From positions 372,001 to 436,000 of the forward strand of contig CAZRMV010000002.1 in the NCBI GenBank assembly GCA_964601275.1: a stretch of DNA of 64,000 nucleotides, written 5' to 3'. Within the stretch, counting starts at the first letter, position 1; every line of letters starts with the position of its first letter. This document shows positions 26,057-35,485 of the stretch, piece after piece. The translations under genes were made by a program, and so were the position numbers. Below the pieces are notes generated by a model. The model did no database searches. It saw only the letters and a program-made list of their open reading frames with translations, and had not been told where the DNA came from. This DNA is from JAOZPE01 sp964601275 (GTDB lineage Bacteria; Krumholzibacteriota; Krumholzibacteriia; JAJRXK01).

Positions 26057-26920
26057 ATGAGCGCACCCGATCCTCCCTTCCGCGCGGCCGAGGAGCAGGC
26101 CGCCCGCCGACTCATCGACCTGTCCCTGGAGGAAGATGGAGCCCGGAACGACATCACCACGCAGGTCAGTATTCCTCCGGGGATGGACGGGAGGGCGGTG
26201 ATCCGCACCCGCCAGGAGGGGGTGCTCGCCGGCCTGCCGTGTGTCGCCCTGACCGCCGAGGCGCTGGACGCGGGGTTCACGGTCCGGCCCCGGCGCGGGG
26301 ACGGGGATCGCCTCGCCGCCGGAGAGGTCGTGGCCGAGTTGGAAGGTTCCTTGGCCGGACTTCTGGCCGCGGAGAGGACCTTCCTCAACCTGCTGTGCGC
26401 CTTGAGCGGAGTGGCGACGCTCACCCGCCGTTTCGTCGAGCGGGCGGGGCCGCACTGCCGCGTCCTGGACACCCGCAAGACCTGGCCCGGCCACCGGGTC
26501 TTGCAGAAATACGCGGTCCGCTGCGGCGGAGGGTCCAATCATCGCATGGGCCTGGATGACGCGTTCATGGTGAAGGACAACCACCGGGCGGGGGGGCGGT
26601 CGCTGGCCGAGATCGTCGCGCGTGCCCGCCGGAACCACCCGGATCTGCCCATCATCCTCGAGGTGGACGATCTGGGATCCTTGCCCGAGGCGCTCGAGCT
26701 GGGGGTCGAGCGGATCCTCCTGGACAACTTCGATCCGGCCGCGGTGCGGCAGGCCTGCCGGATGCGGGAACAGGCGGGAAGCCTGGTCGAGTTCGAGGTT
26801 TCCGGAGGGGTCCATCTGGAGACCGTCGGGGCGCTCGCGCGCGCGGGCGCGGACATGGTGTCGATCGGCGCCCTTACGCATTCGGCGAAGGCCCTCGACC
26901 TGGGATTGGACCTGGAATGA
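26057..26920 (+). CDS. nadC: Nicotinate-nucleotide diphosphorylase (quinolinate phosphoribosyltransferase)
   Basis: 287 residues, typical for NadC. AGGAGG lies 5 bases before the ATG. It converts quinolinate and PRPP to nicotinate mononucleotide in NAD synthesis. Diagnostic stretches: AERTFLNLLCALSGVAT, LDTRKTWPGHRVLQKYAVRCGGG, HRMGLDDAFMVKDNH and EFEVSGGV. The common DTRKTTPG motif reads DTRKTWPG here, with Trp in place of Thr; the basic PRPP/quinolinate residues remain. The stop overlaps the birA-type start by 4 bases. No nadA or nadB in the window. Confidence 0.96.
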   Translation: MSAPDPPFRAAEEQAARRLIDLSLEEDGARNDITTQVSIPPGMDGRAVIRTRQEGVLAGLPCVALTAEALDAGFTVRPRRGDGDRLAAGEVVAELEGSLAGLLAAERTFLNLLCALSGVATLTRRFVERAGPHCRVLDTRKTWPGHRVLQKYAVRCGGGSNHRMGLDDAFMVKDNHRAGGRSLAEIVARARRNHPDLPIILEVDDLGSLPEALELGVERILLDNFDPAAVRQACRMREQAGSLVEFEVSGGVHLETVGALARAGADMVSIGALTHSAKALDLGLDLE

Positions 26921-27774
26921 ATCGACTCCCCGGGCTGCACACGGAGCGCTTCGGTCGAACACTGCGCCACCTGGCCGAGGTCGAGAGCACCAACTCGTAC
27001 CTGCTGCAGTGGGCGAAGGAAGATGCTCCGCACGGCGCGGTGGTCTGGGCCGATGCGCAGAGTCAGGGCCGGGGACGCCAAGGGAGACGCTGGTGGAGTG
27101 GAGCGGGCAGCGGCCTCTACTTCTCGCTCTTGCTGAAGCCCGGCGAGGCGGCTGCATCGACCCGCACCGGTCCGGGGGATGCCCCACTGGCCGGGGATAC
27201 CCCACCGGCCGGGGATGCCGTCCCCGGCGGACTGGCTTCCTTCTCCCTGGTGACCGCGCTCGCGGTCGCGCGGGCCCTGGAGGAATGCAGCGGGATGGAC
27301 GTCGATCTGAAGTGGCCGAACGACCTCTGGTGGAAGGGAAGGAAGGTGTCGGGCATCCTCCTGGAGGGAGTTGGGGGTGCGGGCGGTTCTCTCGTGACGG
27401 GGGTCGGAGTGAATCTGCAACCGCCTTCGGGGGGATGGCCGAAGGAACTGCGGGACCGTGCGGTGAGCGTGGCCGAGGCCACCGGACGAAGCCCCTCGGC
27501 GGCCACGGTGCTCGCGGCGATCCTCCACCATCTCGAGCCGAGCTGGGACACCTTCCTCCGGGAGGGATTCTCCGCCTTCCACAACGAGTGGGAGCGGCGG
27601 GATCTGTTGCGGGGGCGAAAGGTGTGGGTGGAGGAAGGCGGCGGACATTCGAGGGTATTGCAGGTGGAAGGGGTCGACGAGGGAGGACGCCTGGTGACCT
27701 TCGAACTCGGGGAGAAGCGGGGCCGACGTCTCCTGGTCGCCGGCGAGGTCCACCTGCTGGGGGAGGCGCCGTGA
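26917..27774 (+). CDS. birA: Biotin--[acetyl-CoA-carboxylase] ligase, no DNA-binding domain
   Basis: 285 residues; ATG overlaps the nadC stop (ATGA). The biotinyl-AMP site is present: VESTNSYLLQWA, then SQGRGRQGRRWWSGAGSGLYFS (the GRGRxGR motif) and DLKWPNDLWWKGRKVSGILLEG with the catalytic lysine. The C-terminal SH3-like domain is short (GRKVWVEEGGGHSRVLQVEG). It lacks the N-terminal winged helix of E. coli BirA, so it should not act as a repressor. Residues about 86-107 are an inserted, repetitive GDAPLAGDTPPAGDAVPGG loop from an imperfect tandem repeat at 27176-27235. The enzyme attaches biotin to carboxylase carrier proteins. Confidence 0.94.
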   Translation: MNRLPGLHTERFGRTLRHLAEVESTNSYLLQWAKEDAPHGAVVWADAQSQGRGRQGRRWWSGAGSGLYFSLLLKPGEAAASTRTGPGDAPLAGDTPPAGDAVPGGLASFSLVTALAVARALEECSGMDVDLKWPNDLWWKGRKVSGILLEGVGGAGGSLVTGVGVNLQPPSGGWPKELRDRAVSVAEATGRSPSAATVLAAILHHLEPSWDTFLREGFSAFHNEWERRDLLRGRKVWVEEGGGHSRVLQVEGVDEGGRLVTFELGEKRGRRLLVAGEVHLLGEAP

Positions 27775-28544
27775 GGGTCATTGCCGTGGACATCGGCAAC
27801 ACCAAGGGTTGCGTTGCGGTCCTCCAGGACCTCCGGGTGACCGCGCGTCTGCGGCGCCGGTACGACGCGGTCGGAGGGGGTCATCCCATGGCCGACCTGT
27901 ACGAGTGGTGCCGGTGGCAGATCCAGCGCAAGGCGGTGGACGGCGCGGTGGTCAGTTCGGTGGTGCCGTCCCGGGCCGAGACCTGGAGGTCCCTGTGGGA
28001 GAGAAGCGGGTCGACCCGCTCGATTCCCCTTCGCGAGATCGATGAACAGGCCGCGTTTCCTTTCGAGGTCGGGGTGGACCATCCGGAGACGGTCGGCGCG
28101 GACCGCTGGTGCAACCTCGCGGGCGCCATCCTCCGCGGACATCGCAGCGCCCTGGTGGTCGATCTGGGCACCGCGAACACCTACGACCTCCTGCTGGAGG
28201 GCGTGTTCCGGGGAGGTTGGATCGCGCCGGGGCTGGTGACCTCCCACCGCGCGGTGTTGCGGGGCGGAGCGCAACTGCCCGAACTGGAATTCGGCGCGCC
28301 CTCGACCTTCCCGGGGCGCGATACCCGCGAGGCGATCCGCGGGGGAAGCTGGTTGCAGGGTTGGGGCGGAGTGGCCGCGGTGATCGACGGCTTCCTCCGG
28401 GAACATCCTGGATTGCCCGTCCTGGTCACCGGGGGATTGGCGGAGAGATTCCCCGAGGCCGTCTCCGTGCCCTCGGCGGAGCTGACCGGGGACCTCACCC
28501 TCGAAGGAGCCGCCTGGCTCTTCGAACGCGCGCTCAGCGCTTGA
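27771..28544 (+). CDS. coaX: Type III pantothenate kinase
   Basis: 257 residues; GTG start overlaps the birA-type stop (GTGA). The ASKHA-fold phosphate-1 motif is AVDIGNTKGCVAVL. The CoaX signature GADRWCNLAGA and the second phosphate motif VVDLGTANTYDLL follow, with GGWIAPGL typical of the family; THR/SER at the DLGTA(T/N)T site is replaced by N-T. It phosphorylates pantothenate in the first step of coenzyme A synthesis and, unlike types I and II, is not inhibited by CoA. nadC-birA-coaX form one cofactor operon joined by 4-base overlaps. Its end overlaps the convergent lipoprotein-protease gene by 11 bases. Confidence 0.95.
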   Translation: MRVIAVDIGNTKGCVAVLQDLRVTARLRRRYDAVGGGHPMADLYEWCRWQIQRKAVDGAVVSSVVPSRAETWRSLWERSGSTRSIPLREIDEQAAFPFEVGVDHPETVGADRWCNLAGAILRGHRSALVVDLGTANTYDLLLEGVFRGGWIAPGLVTSHRAVLRGGAQLPELEFGAPSTFPGRDTREAIRGGSWLQGWGGVAAVIDGFLREHPGLPVLVTGGLAERFPEAVSVPSAELTGDLTLEGAAWLFERALSA

Positions 28545-30075
28545 GATTCTCCGAGTACCAGCTCATCCGCGTTCCGTTGGGCAGTGCCATCAGGACCCGC
28601 AGGACGGCGGCCTCATCGGGGTGGACCTGGTTGGGCGAGGTGGAGTTCACCCCGGCGCTCATCACGTGATCGATCGAGGGGCTGTGGGTGAGGTAGAGCA
28701 CGTGACCCAACTCGTGGAGGATGACCCGGTCGGCCAGCTCCTGCGAATCGAAGGACTCGGCCAGCGCCAGGTGCACGAGGATCGGAACCGTGTGGTAGAG
28801 GGTTCCTCCCTTCGGCAATGCCAGCGTGACTTCCCCGAAGGATCCACCGCCCTGCCGGGGCAGGTCCATCGTGGTGAATGCACCGCGCGCCGGGACCTCT
28901 TCCACCACGCTGAGCACGGGACGACCGGCGGCGTCGTTCCAGATCTGGACTGCCCGCAGCATGGACGCGCGGCAGTCCACTTGTCCCACCGCCGCCACCG
29001 GAGGCAACTGCACCGGGACCGGGTACTGTTCCCAGTGGGCGATGCGGTCGTTGGTGCTGTCCATCGCGGTGAGGGTTCGCAGGAACCGCAGGAAGCTCCA
29101 TTCGGCCGGCGAGGGCAAGAGAAGCGGCACCGTGCGCCGGGGCAGCAGCAGGTAATCGACGACCCGGTCGCCGGTGCTTTCCACCATCGGTCGGAGGGGA
29201 TAGAGGCCGGCCGGGACCACCGGAGGATCGATGCGCATCGGGGCGGGCAGGTAATCGAGGAGACCGGAGAGGAAGTATCTCCCGTCGGCCCCGGTGATCG
29301 CGCTGCGGTCCTGCACGGTGACCTGCACCCCGGCCTGGGGGGTGAACGAAAGCCCCTCTGCATCGGCCTGGAGGATCTTTCCCGAACGGTCGAAGCGGGC
29401 CACCGGCACCGCGCTCAACAGTTCGCTCCAGGGCCCTGACCGGCGAGCCCGGTCGACGGCGCGGATGCGCGCGTAGACCATCGTGCCGGGAACGAGATTG
29501 CGGGCCGTGTATTCGTAGTCGTCCACCCCCAAGCGGTGGGGGAGGGTCGTGACCACCCATCCCGCCGCGTCCCCGGCGGAGAAGGCCTCCGGAGCGATCG
29601 CGAGCTCGTAGTGGTCCATCTCCGGTTGCCCGTAGTCGCGGTGGGGCCGCAACCAATCGTACTCGAGGGCTCCTTCCACCGGGATCCGGAACACCCGGGG
29701 CAGGCGGACCGGGCCCACCGGCTCCAGGGTGGTGGTGTCGAGCCGGGCGGTCCACTGGTGGGTCCGGAGGGTCTCTTCCCAGCGCGTCTGGGCGAGGATG
29801 GTCGCCGGCCCGGGGCGGTCGACCCACCAATCGAAGCGGAGGCCGGTCTGCACGGAGTCGCCGTCGAGGTAGAAGGTGGTGGGAACCAGAACCCCTTCGG
29901 GGGTCCTCACCTCGAAGCGGACCCGCTGATCCCACGCGACCCGCAGCTGGGTGCCGGGGGGGGAATAGACGAGGGGGGAAGGCGGCGGCGCCACCGGGTC
30001 GCGGGCGCAGCCGGCGGCCAGGGCCAGGGCCAGGAACAGCCCGGCAGCGGGGCGGAGTGGGGGGTGGACGGGCAT
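28534..30075 (-). CDS. Lipoprotein with metzincin-like zinc site and fibronectin-III-like region
   Basis: 513 residues. ATG 30075 was chosen for the lipoprotein signal that follows (GLFLALALAAGC, Cys24) and GGAG 5 bases upstream. The middle contains a fibronectin-III-like segment (HYELAIAPEAFSAGD ... YARIRAVDRARRSGPWSELL). A carboxypeptidase-regulatory-like repeat follows (GVQVTVQDRSAITGADGRYFLSG). Near the C-terminus, VILHELGHVLYLTH has the HExxHxxxxxH zinc spacing, and SPSIDHVMSAGV offers a Met-turn-like Met about 8 residues later. This pattern is that of metzincins (matrixin-like), although the usual Gly in HExxHxxGxxH is Tyr here. It is probably an outer-membrane-anchored metalloprotease; substrate unknown. 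Confidence 0.85.
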   Translation of the reverse strand: MPVHPPLRPAAGLFLALALAAGCARDPVAPPPSPLVYSPPGTQLRVAWDQRVRFEVRTPEGVLVPTTFYLDGDSVQTGLRFDWWVDRPGPATILAQTRWEETLRTHQWTARLDTTTLEPVGPVRLPRVFRIPVEGALEYDWLRPHRDYGQPEMDHYELAIAPEAFSAGDAAGWVVTTLPHRLGVDDYEYTARNLVPGTMVYARIRAVDRARRSGPWSELLSAVPVARFDRSGKILQADAEGLSFTPQAGVQVTVQDRSAITGADGRYFLSGLLDYLPAPMRIDPPVVPAGLYPLRPMVESTGDRVVDYLLLPRRTVPLLLPSPAEWSFLRFLRTLTAMDSTNDRIAHWEQYPVPVQLPPVAAVGQVDCRASMLRAVQIWNDAAGRPVLSVVEEVPARGAFTTMDLPRQGGGSFGEVTLALPKGGTLYHTVPILVHLALAESFDSQELADRVILHELGHVLYLTHSPSIDHVMSAGVNSTSPNQVHPDEAAVLRVLMALPNGTRMSWYSENLKR

Positions 30076-30200
30076 GAGGGTCTCCGCTCCACAGCATACC
30101 GATGCCCCCTGGCCCGGAACAAGGCCCACGGCCCGTCCATCCGTGGAACCCAAGCGGGGCCAAGGAGTTGAAGGGCTCGTGGGGCCCGTCGGCGGGCGCT

Positions 30201-30298
30201 TTTGGCAGTCGAGGGTTCTGCTTGCCAAATCCCGGGGGCCGATTATATTTGCGGATCGTTGGCAGACATGCCCGGTGTCTGCTGAAAAGGATTTTCAG
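30201..30298 (+). promoter_or_regulatory. groESL promoter with three inverted repeats
   Basis: TTGCCA (30222-30227), a 16-base spacer and TATATT (30244-30249) form a good sigma-70-type promoter. One inverted repeat, TTTGGCA/TGCCAAA (30201-30207 and 30223-30229), overlaps the -35 box. Two more follow the start point: GCAGACA/TGTCTGC (30262-30268, 30276-30282) and CTGAAAA/TTTTCAG (30282-30288, 30292-30298). None matches the CIRCE element of HrcA, so control is likely by another mechanism. The leader to groES is about 130 bases; the rest of 30076-30390 holds no gene. Confidence 0.6.
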
Positions 30299-30390
30299 GA
30301 CCGAACGAGATCCTGAGCTCCATGGCCCGGCAAGGGCCGGAGAGTGTGCCACTGACCGCCCCGGGAGGGGCGCGTTTGAGGAGGAGATCC

Positions 30391-30669
30391 ATGAGCATCA
30401 AGCCGCTTGGAGATCGTGTTTTGGTCCAGGCTCTCTCCAGCGAGAAGAGCAAGGGCGGAATCATCATTCCCGACACGGCGAAGGAGAAGCCCCAGGAGGG
30501 GAAGATCATCGCGGTGGGGCCGGGCCGGGTCGAGAACGGGAAGCGGGTCGATCCCGAGGTGAAGAAGGGTGACCGGGTGCTGTTCGGGAAGTACGCCGGC
30601 ACCGAGATCACCATCGATGACAAGGAATACCTGATCCTGCGCGAGTCGGACATCCTCGCGATCCTCTAG
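30391..30669 (+). CDS. groES: Co-chaperonin GroES (Hsp10)
   Basis: 92 residues, slightly shorter than the usual 95-97. The ATG follows GAGGAG 6 bases away. IKPLGDRVLV at the N-terminus, the mobile-loop region SSEKSKGGIIIPDTAKEKPQEG that binds GroEL, and the roof/C-terminal YLILRESDILAI are canonical. It caps the GroEL ring during assisted folding in the cytoplasm. groEL begins 102 bases later and the pair is transcribed from the promoter at 30222-30249. Confidence 0.98.
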   Translation: MSIKPLGDRVLVQALSSEKSKGGIIIPDTAKEKPQEGKIIAVGPGRVENGKRVDPEVKKGDRVLFGKYAGTEITIDDKEYLILRESDILAIL

Positions 30670-30771
30670 TTCGCGAGACCGTGTCCGCCGGCCGCGACCC
30701 GGCGGCCCACTTTCCATCAGTTCGCGCCCGGAACCAACTTCCAACGTTTCGACCAAGGAGAGACAACGATC

Positions 30772-32406
<1,635 letters not shown>

Positions 32407-32436
32407 TCCATCGCCTTCCCGTCGCCCCCAGTGGGC

Positions 32437-32468
32437 AAAGGGCCGTCCCCCCGGGGCGGCCCTTTTTT
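32437..32468 (+). terminator. Rho-independent terminator of groESL
   Basis: Stem GGGCCG (32440-32445) with CGGCCC (32457-32462), extended inside by CCCC/GGGG, followed by TTTTTT (32463-32468). AAA precedes the stem. Confidence 0.9.
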
Positions 32469-32612
32469 CTGCGGGGCGAAGGCGTCGGTTGGGGACCCGG
32501 GTCGACCGGCGGCCCCGGGGAGGGGACGGTTCCTCGAAGTGGACCCCGGGCGGCCGAGGTCCTACATTGGCAGCGCCAGCGGCGGAAGCATCATTTTCCT
32601 GGAAGGTGGATC

Positions 32613-34013
32613 ATGGCGAGTACCCGAAAAGAACGTGACTCGATGGGCGAGATGCTGGTGCCCCGCTGGGCGCTCTGGGGAGCCAGCACCCAGCGCGCCG
32701 TCGAGAACTTCCCCATCTCCGGCCGGCCGGTCCCGGCCGAGGTCATCCACGCCTTCGGGCACCTGAAGGCGGCGTGCGCCCAGGCGAATCTTGAACTGGG
32801 AAAACTTCCCCGGGTGAAGGCGCGCGCGATCATCCGCTCGGCCGAGGCGCTGGCCCGGGGTGAACTGGACGAGCACTTCCCGGTGGACGTCTTCCAGACC
32901 GGGTCGGGCACCTCGACGAACATGAACGCGAACGAGGTCATCGCGAACCACGCGGCGAAGCTGAAGGGCAAGCCGGTGGGCTCGAAGGACCCGCTGCATC
33001 CCAACGACCACGTGAACATGGGCCAGAGCAGCAACGACACCTTTCCCACCGCCCTGCACGTGGCGGCGGCCCTCGCCCTGAAGAACGAGCTACGCCCGGC
33101 GATGGTGCGGATGCACCGGGAGTTGAAGAAGAAGGCGCGGCAGTGGGACCGCATCACCAAGATCGGACGGACCCATCTCATGGACGCCACGCCGATCCGG
33201 ATGGGACAGGTGTTCTCCGGCTACGCCTCGCAGATCGAGCACGGGATCCGGCGGATCGATCACGCGCTCGAAGGTCTCACCGAACTGGCGATCGGGGGCA
33301 CCGCGGTGGGCACCGGGATCAACACCCATCCCCGCTTCGCCCGCAAGGTCTGCGCGGAACTGAGCCGGCGTACCGGACTCAGGTTCCGTGAGGCCGAGAA
33401 CCATCCCGAGGCGCAGGCGGCCAAGGACGCCCTGGTCGAGGCCTCGGGCTCCTTGAAGACGGTGGCGGTGAGCCTGTCGAAGATCGCCAACGACATCCGC
33501 TGGCTGGGCAGCGGCCCGCGTTGCGGACTGGGCGAACTCCAGCTCCCGGCGACACAGCCGGGCTCTTCGATCATGCCGGGCAAGGTGAACCCGGTCATGT
33601 GCGAGAGCATGGTCCAGGTCGCCGCCCGGGTGATCGGTAACGACACCGTCATCACCCTGGGAGGCTTCGGTGGGGTCGGTTCGATCCTCGAGCTGAACGT
33701 GGCGATGCCCCTGATCGCCGACGCGATCCTCGAGAACATCCACCTGCTCGCCCACGTCATCGACGCCTTCATCGACAAGCTGCTGATCGACCTGAAGGTG
33801 GACCGCAAGAGGGTGAAGCAGCTTCTCGAGCAATCGCTGATGGTGGTGACCAGCCTGGCGCCGGTGATCGGCTACGACACGGCCTCGCGCGTCGCCAAGC
33901 GCGCGCTGAAGGAAGGCCGGACCATCCGCGACGTGGTCCTGGAGGAGAAACTACTGGATGCGGGCGAGCTGAAGGTGCTCCTGGATCCGCGGCGGATGAC
34001 CGATCCCCACTGA
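32613..34013 (+). CDS. fumC: Fumarate hydratase class II
   Basis: 466 residues. The ATG follows AAGGTGG. It belongs to the fumarase/aspartase superfamily. The signature GSSIMPGKVNPVMCESM has Gly-Lys-Val-Asn-Pro-Val-Met-Cys, as in FumC; aspartases have PAKVNPVVPE. TGSGTSTNMNANEV and GQSSNDTFPTALH are the other active-site blocks, and VGTGINTHPRF completes the set. It hydrates fumarate to malate in the citric acid cycle. The gene lies between the groEL terminator and its own 3' hairpin, so it is monocistronic. No other citric acid cycle gene is present in the window. Confidence 0.97.
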   Translation: MASTRKERDSMGEMLVPRWALWGASTQRAVENFPISGRPVPAEVIHAFGHLKAACAQANLELGKLPRVKARAIIRSAEALARGELDEHFPVDVFQTGSGTSTNMNANEVIANHAAKLKGKPVGSKDPLHPNDHVNMGQSSNDTFPTALHVAAALALKNELRPAMVRMHRELKKKARQWDRITKIGRTHLMDATPIRMGQVFSGYASQIEHGIRRIDHALEGLTELAIGGTAVGTGINTHPRFARKVCAELSRRTGLRFREAENHPEAQAAKDALVEASGSLKTVAVSLSKIANDIRWLGSGPRCGLGELQLPATQPGSSIMPGKVNPVMCESMVQVAARVIGNDTVITLGGFGGVGSILELNVAMPLIADAILENIHLLAHVIDAFIDKLLIDLKVDRKRVKQLLEQSLMVVTSLAPVIGYDTASRVAKRALKEGRTIRDVVLEEKLLDAGELKVLLDPRRMTDPH

Positions 34014-34047
34014 CCGGCCGGCGCCCGCGGGAGCCAATGGACGCGAG

Positions 34048-34077
34048 GAAACGCCGGGGGTGCACTCCCGGCGTTTC
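34048..34077. terminator. Bidirectional terminator between fumC and the MATE operon
   Basis: Perfect 11-base arms GAAACGCCGGG (34048-34058) and CCCGGCGTTTC (34067-34077) around an 8-base loop. A-rich on the left, T-rich on the right, and placed between two convergent genes, so it can serve both strands. Confidence 0.85.
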
Positions 34078-34105
34078 GCCACCCCCGCGGGTCACGACGC
34101 GGCGT

Positions 34106-35485
34106 TCAGCGCGGGGACGGTGGGTCGAGGATCGGCCGGGCCGACGCCGGGCCCCACCGCGCGATCCACACCACCAGGATCACCGCCACCAAGGACAGCC
34201 CCAGGGCCAATCCCCACCAGATGCCGGCCAGGCCGTGGCGGGTATGGAAGCCCAGCCACCAGGCCAGGGGCAGGGCGATCCCGTAGTACCCCACCAGGTT
34301 GATGTAGGCGGCGGGCTGGGTACTCCCCATGCCGCGCAGGATGCCCCCGCCGGTCACCTGGGTGCCGTCGAAGATCTGGAAGGCCGCCGCGATGGGCAGG
34401 ATCGAGGCGGCCAGGGCCACCACCTCGGCGTTGCGGGTATAGAGGAGGGGCAGCAGGTGCCGGGTGAGGGCGATCGCCACCGCCGAGATGGACATGACGC
34501 CCGCGCCCATCCCCAGGGCCACCCAGGCGCTGAACTGCGCCGCGCGGAAATTGCGCTGGCCGATGTGCTGGCCGACCCGGGTGACCGCGGCCAGGGAGAT
34601 GCCCAGGGGCACCATGAAGGTCATCGAGGCGAGGTTCAACACGATGGTGTGGGCGCTCAAGGGGATCTCGCCCAGGCGCCCGGCCATGAGGGTGCAGATC
34701 TGGAAGGCCCAGACCTCCAGGCTCATCTGGAAGCCCACCGGAAGACCGAGCTTGAACACCTGCCACAGGCCTTCGAAGGAGAACGCCCGGAGACTGAAGG
34801 GCACCCACGCGGCGCGGTACAGCCGCGCCTTCCACACGATCAGCACCAGGAAGAGGCACATCAGGACGCGGGTGGAGGCGGTGGCGATGCCCGCCCCCTT
34901 CAGTCCCATCGCGGGCACGCCGAAGTGCCCGAAGATCAGGATCCAGTTGGCCAGGGCGTTGAACACGTTGGCCGCGATCGCGACGGTCAAGGCCGGGCGG
35001 AGGATGCCCCGTCCCTGCAGGTATTGGCGCAACGCGGTGTACACCAGGAAGAAGGAGATCGCGGGCAACTGCACCCGGACGTAGACCGCCGCGTCGGCCG
35101 CGAGCACCGGGTCCTGTCCCAGCCGGACCAGGACGGGCCGGGTCATGGCCCACAGGGCGGTGATCGGAATGCTGACCAACAGGGCCAGTACGATGCCCTG
35201 CTGCAGGGTCAGTCCGAGCCGGACCCGGTCGCGCGCGCCGGCGGCCTGGGTGATGAGCGGGTCCATTCCGAAGACCGCACCCATGGCGAAGATGAGGGTC
35301 CCGAAGGTCCACAGGTGTCCGAGGGACGCGGCGGCCAGCTCGCGCACTCCCACGTGGCCCACCATGATCGTGTCGACCACGCCCAGCATCATTGTGGCCA
35401 CCTGGGTCAGGATCACCGGCCCGGCCAGGGCCCAGATGCGACGGATCTCGAGGCGGAGATCGGAGGGTTTCGCCAAGGGAGTCAT
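34106..35485 (-). CDS. MATE-family multidrug/Na+ (or H+) antiporter
   Basis: 459 residues; ATG 35485 overlaps the preceding stop by 4 bases. Twelve membrane spans are expected. Family stretches include LAGPVILTQVATMMLGVVDTIMVGHVG at the start of the first half, and GLPVGFQMSLEVWAF with AAVTRVGQHIGQRNF in the second. Several Asp/Glu residues lie in the first membrane half, as in DinF/NorM types; the coupling ion cannot be decided. It is the last gene of the seven-gene leftward operon that also encodes an ABC exporter and a response regulator, so export of a toxic or signalling compound under the same control is likely. The bidirectional terminator lies just beyond its stop. Confidence 0.95.
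   Translation of the reverse strand: MTPLAKPSDLRLEIRRIWALAGPVILTQVATMMLGVVDTIMVGHVGVRELAAASLGHLWTFGTLIFAMGAVFGMDPLITQAAGARDRVRLGLTLQQGIVLALLVSIPITALWAMTRPVLVRLGQDPVLAADAAVYVRVQLPAISFFLVYTALRQYLQGRGILRPALTVAIAANVFNALANWILIFGHFGVPAMGLKGAGIATASTRVLMCLFLVLIVWKARLYRAAWVPFSLRAFSFEGLWQVFKLGLPVGFQMSLEVWAFQICTLMAGRLGEIPLSAHTIVLNLASMTFMVPLGISLAAVTRVGQHIGQRNFRAAQFSAWVALGMGAGVMSISAVAIALTRHLLPLLYTRNAEVVALAASILPIAAAFQIFDGTQVTGGGILRGMGSTQPAAYINLVGYYGIALPLAWWLGFHTRHGLAGIWWGLALGLSLVAVILVVWIARWGPASARPILDPPSPR

Noticed and set aside
30076..30390. A CIRCE (HrcA) element before groES.
   Set aside because: No TTAGCACTC-N9-GAGTGCTAA-like sequence; the repeats present have other sequences and spacers.
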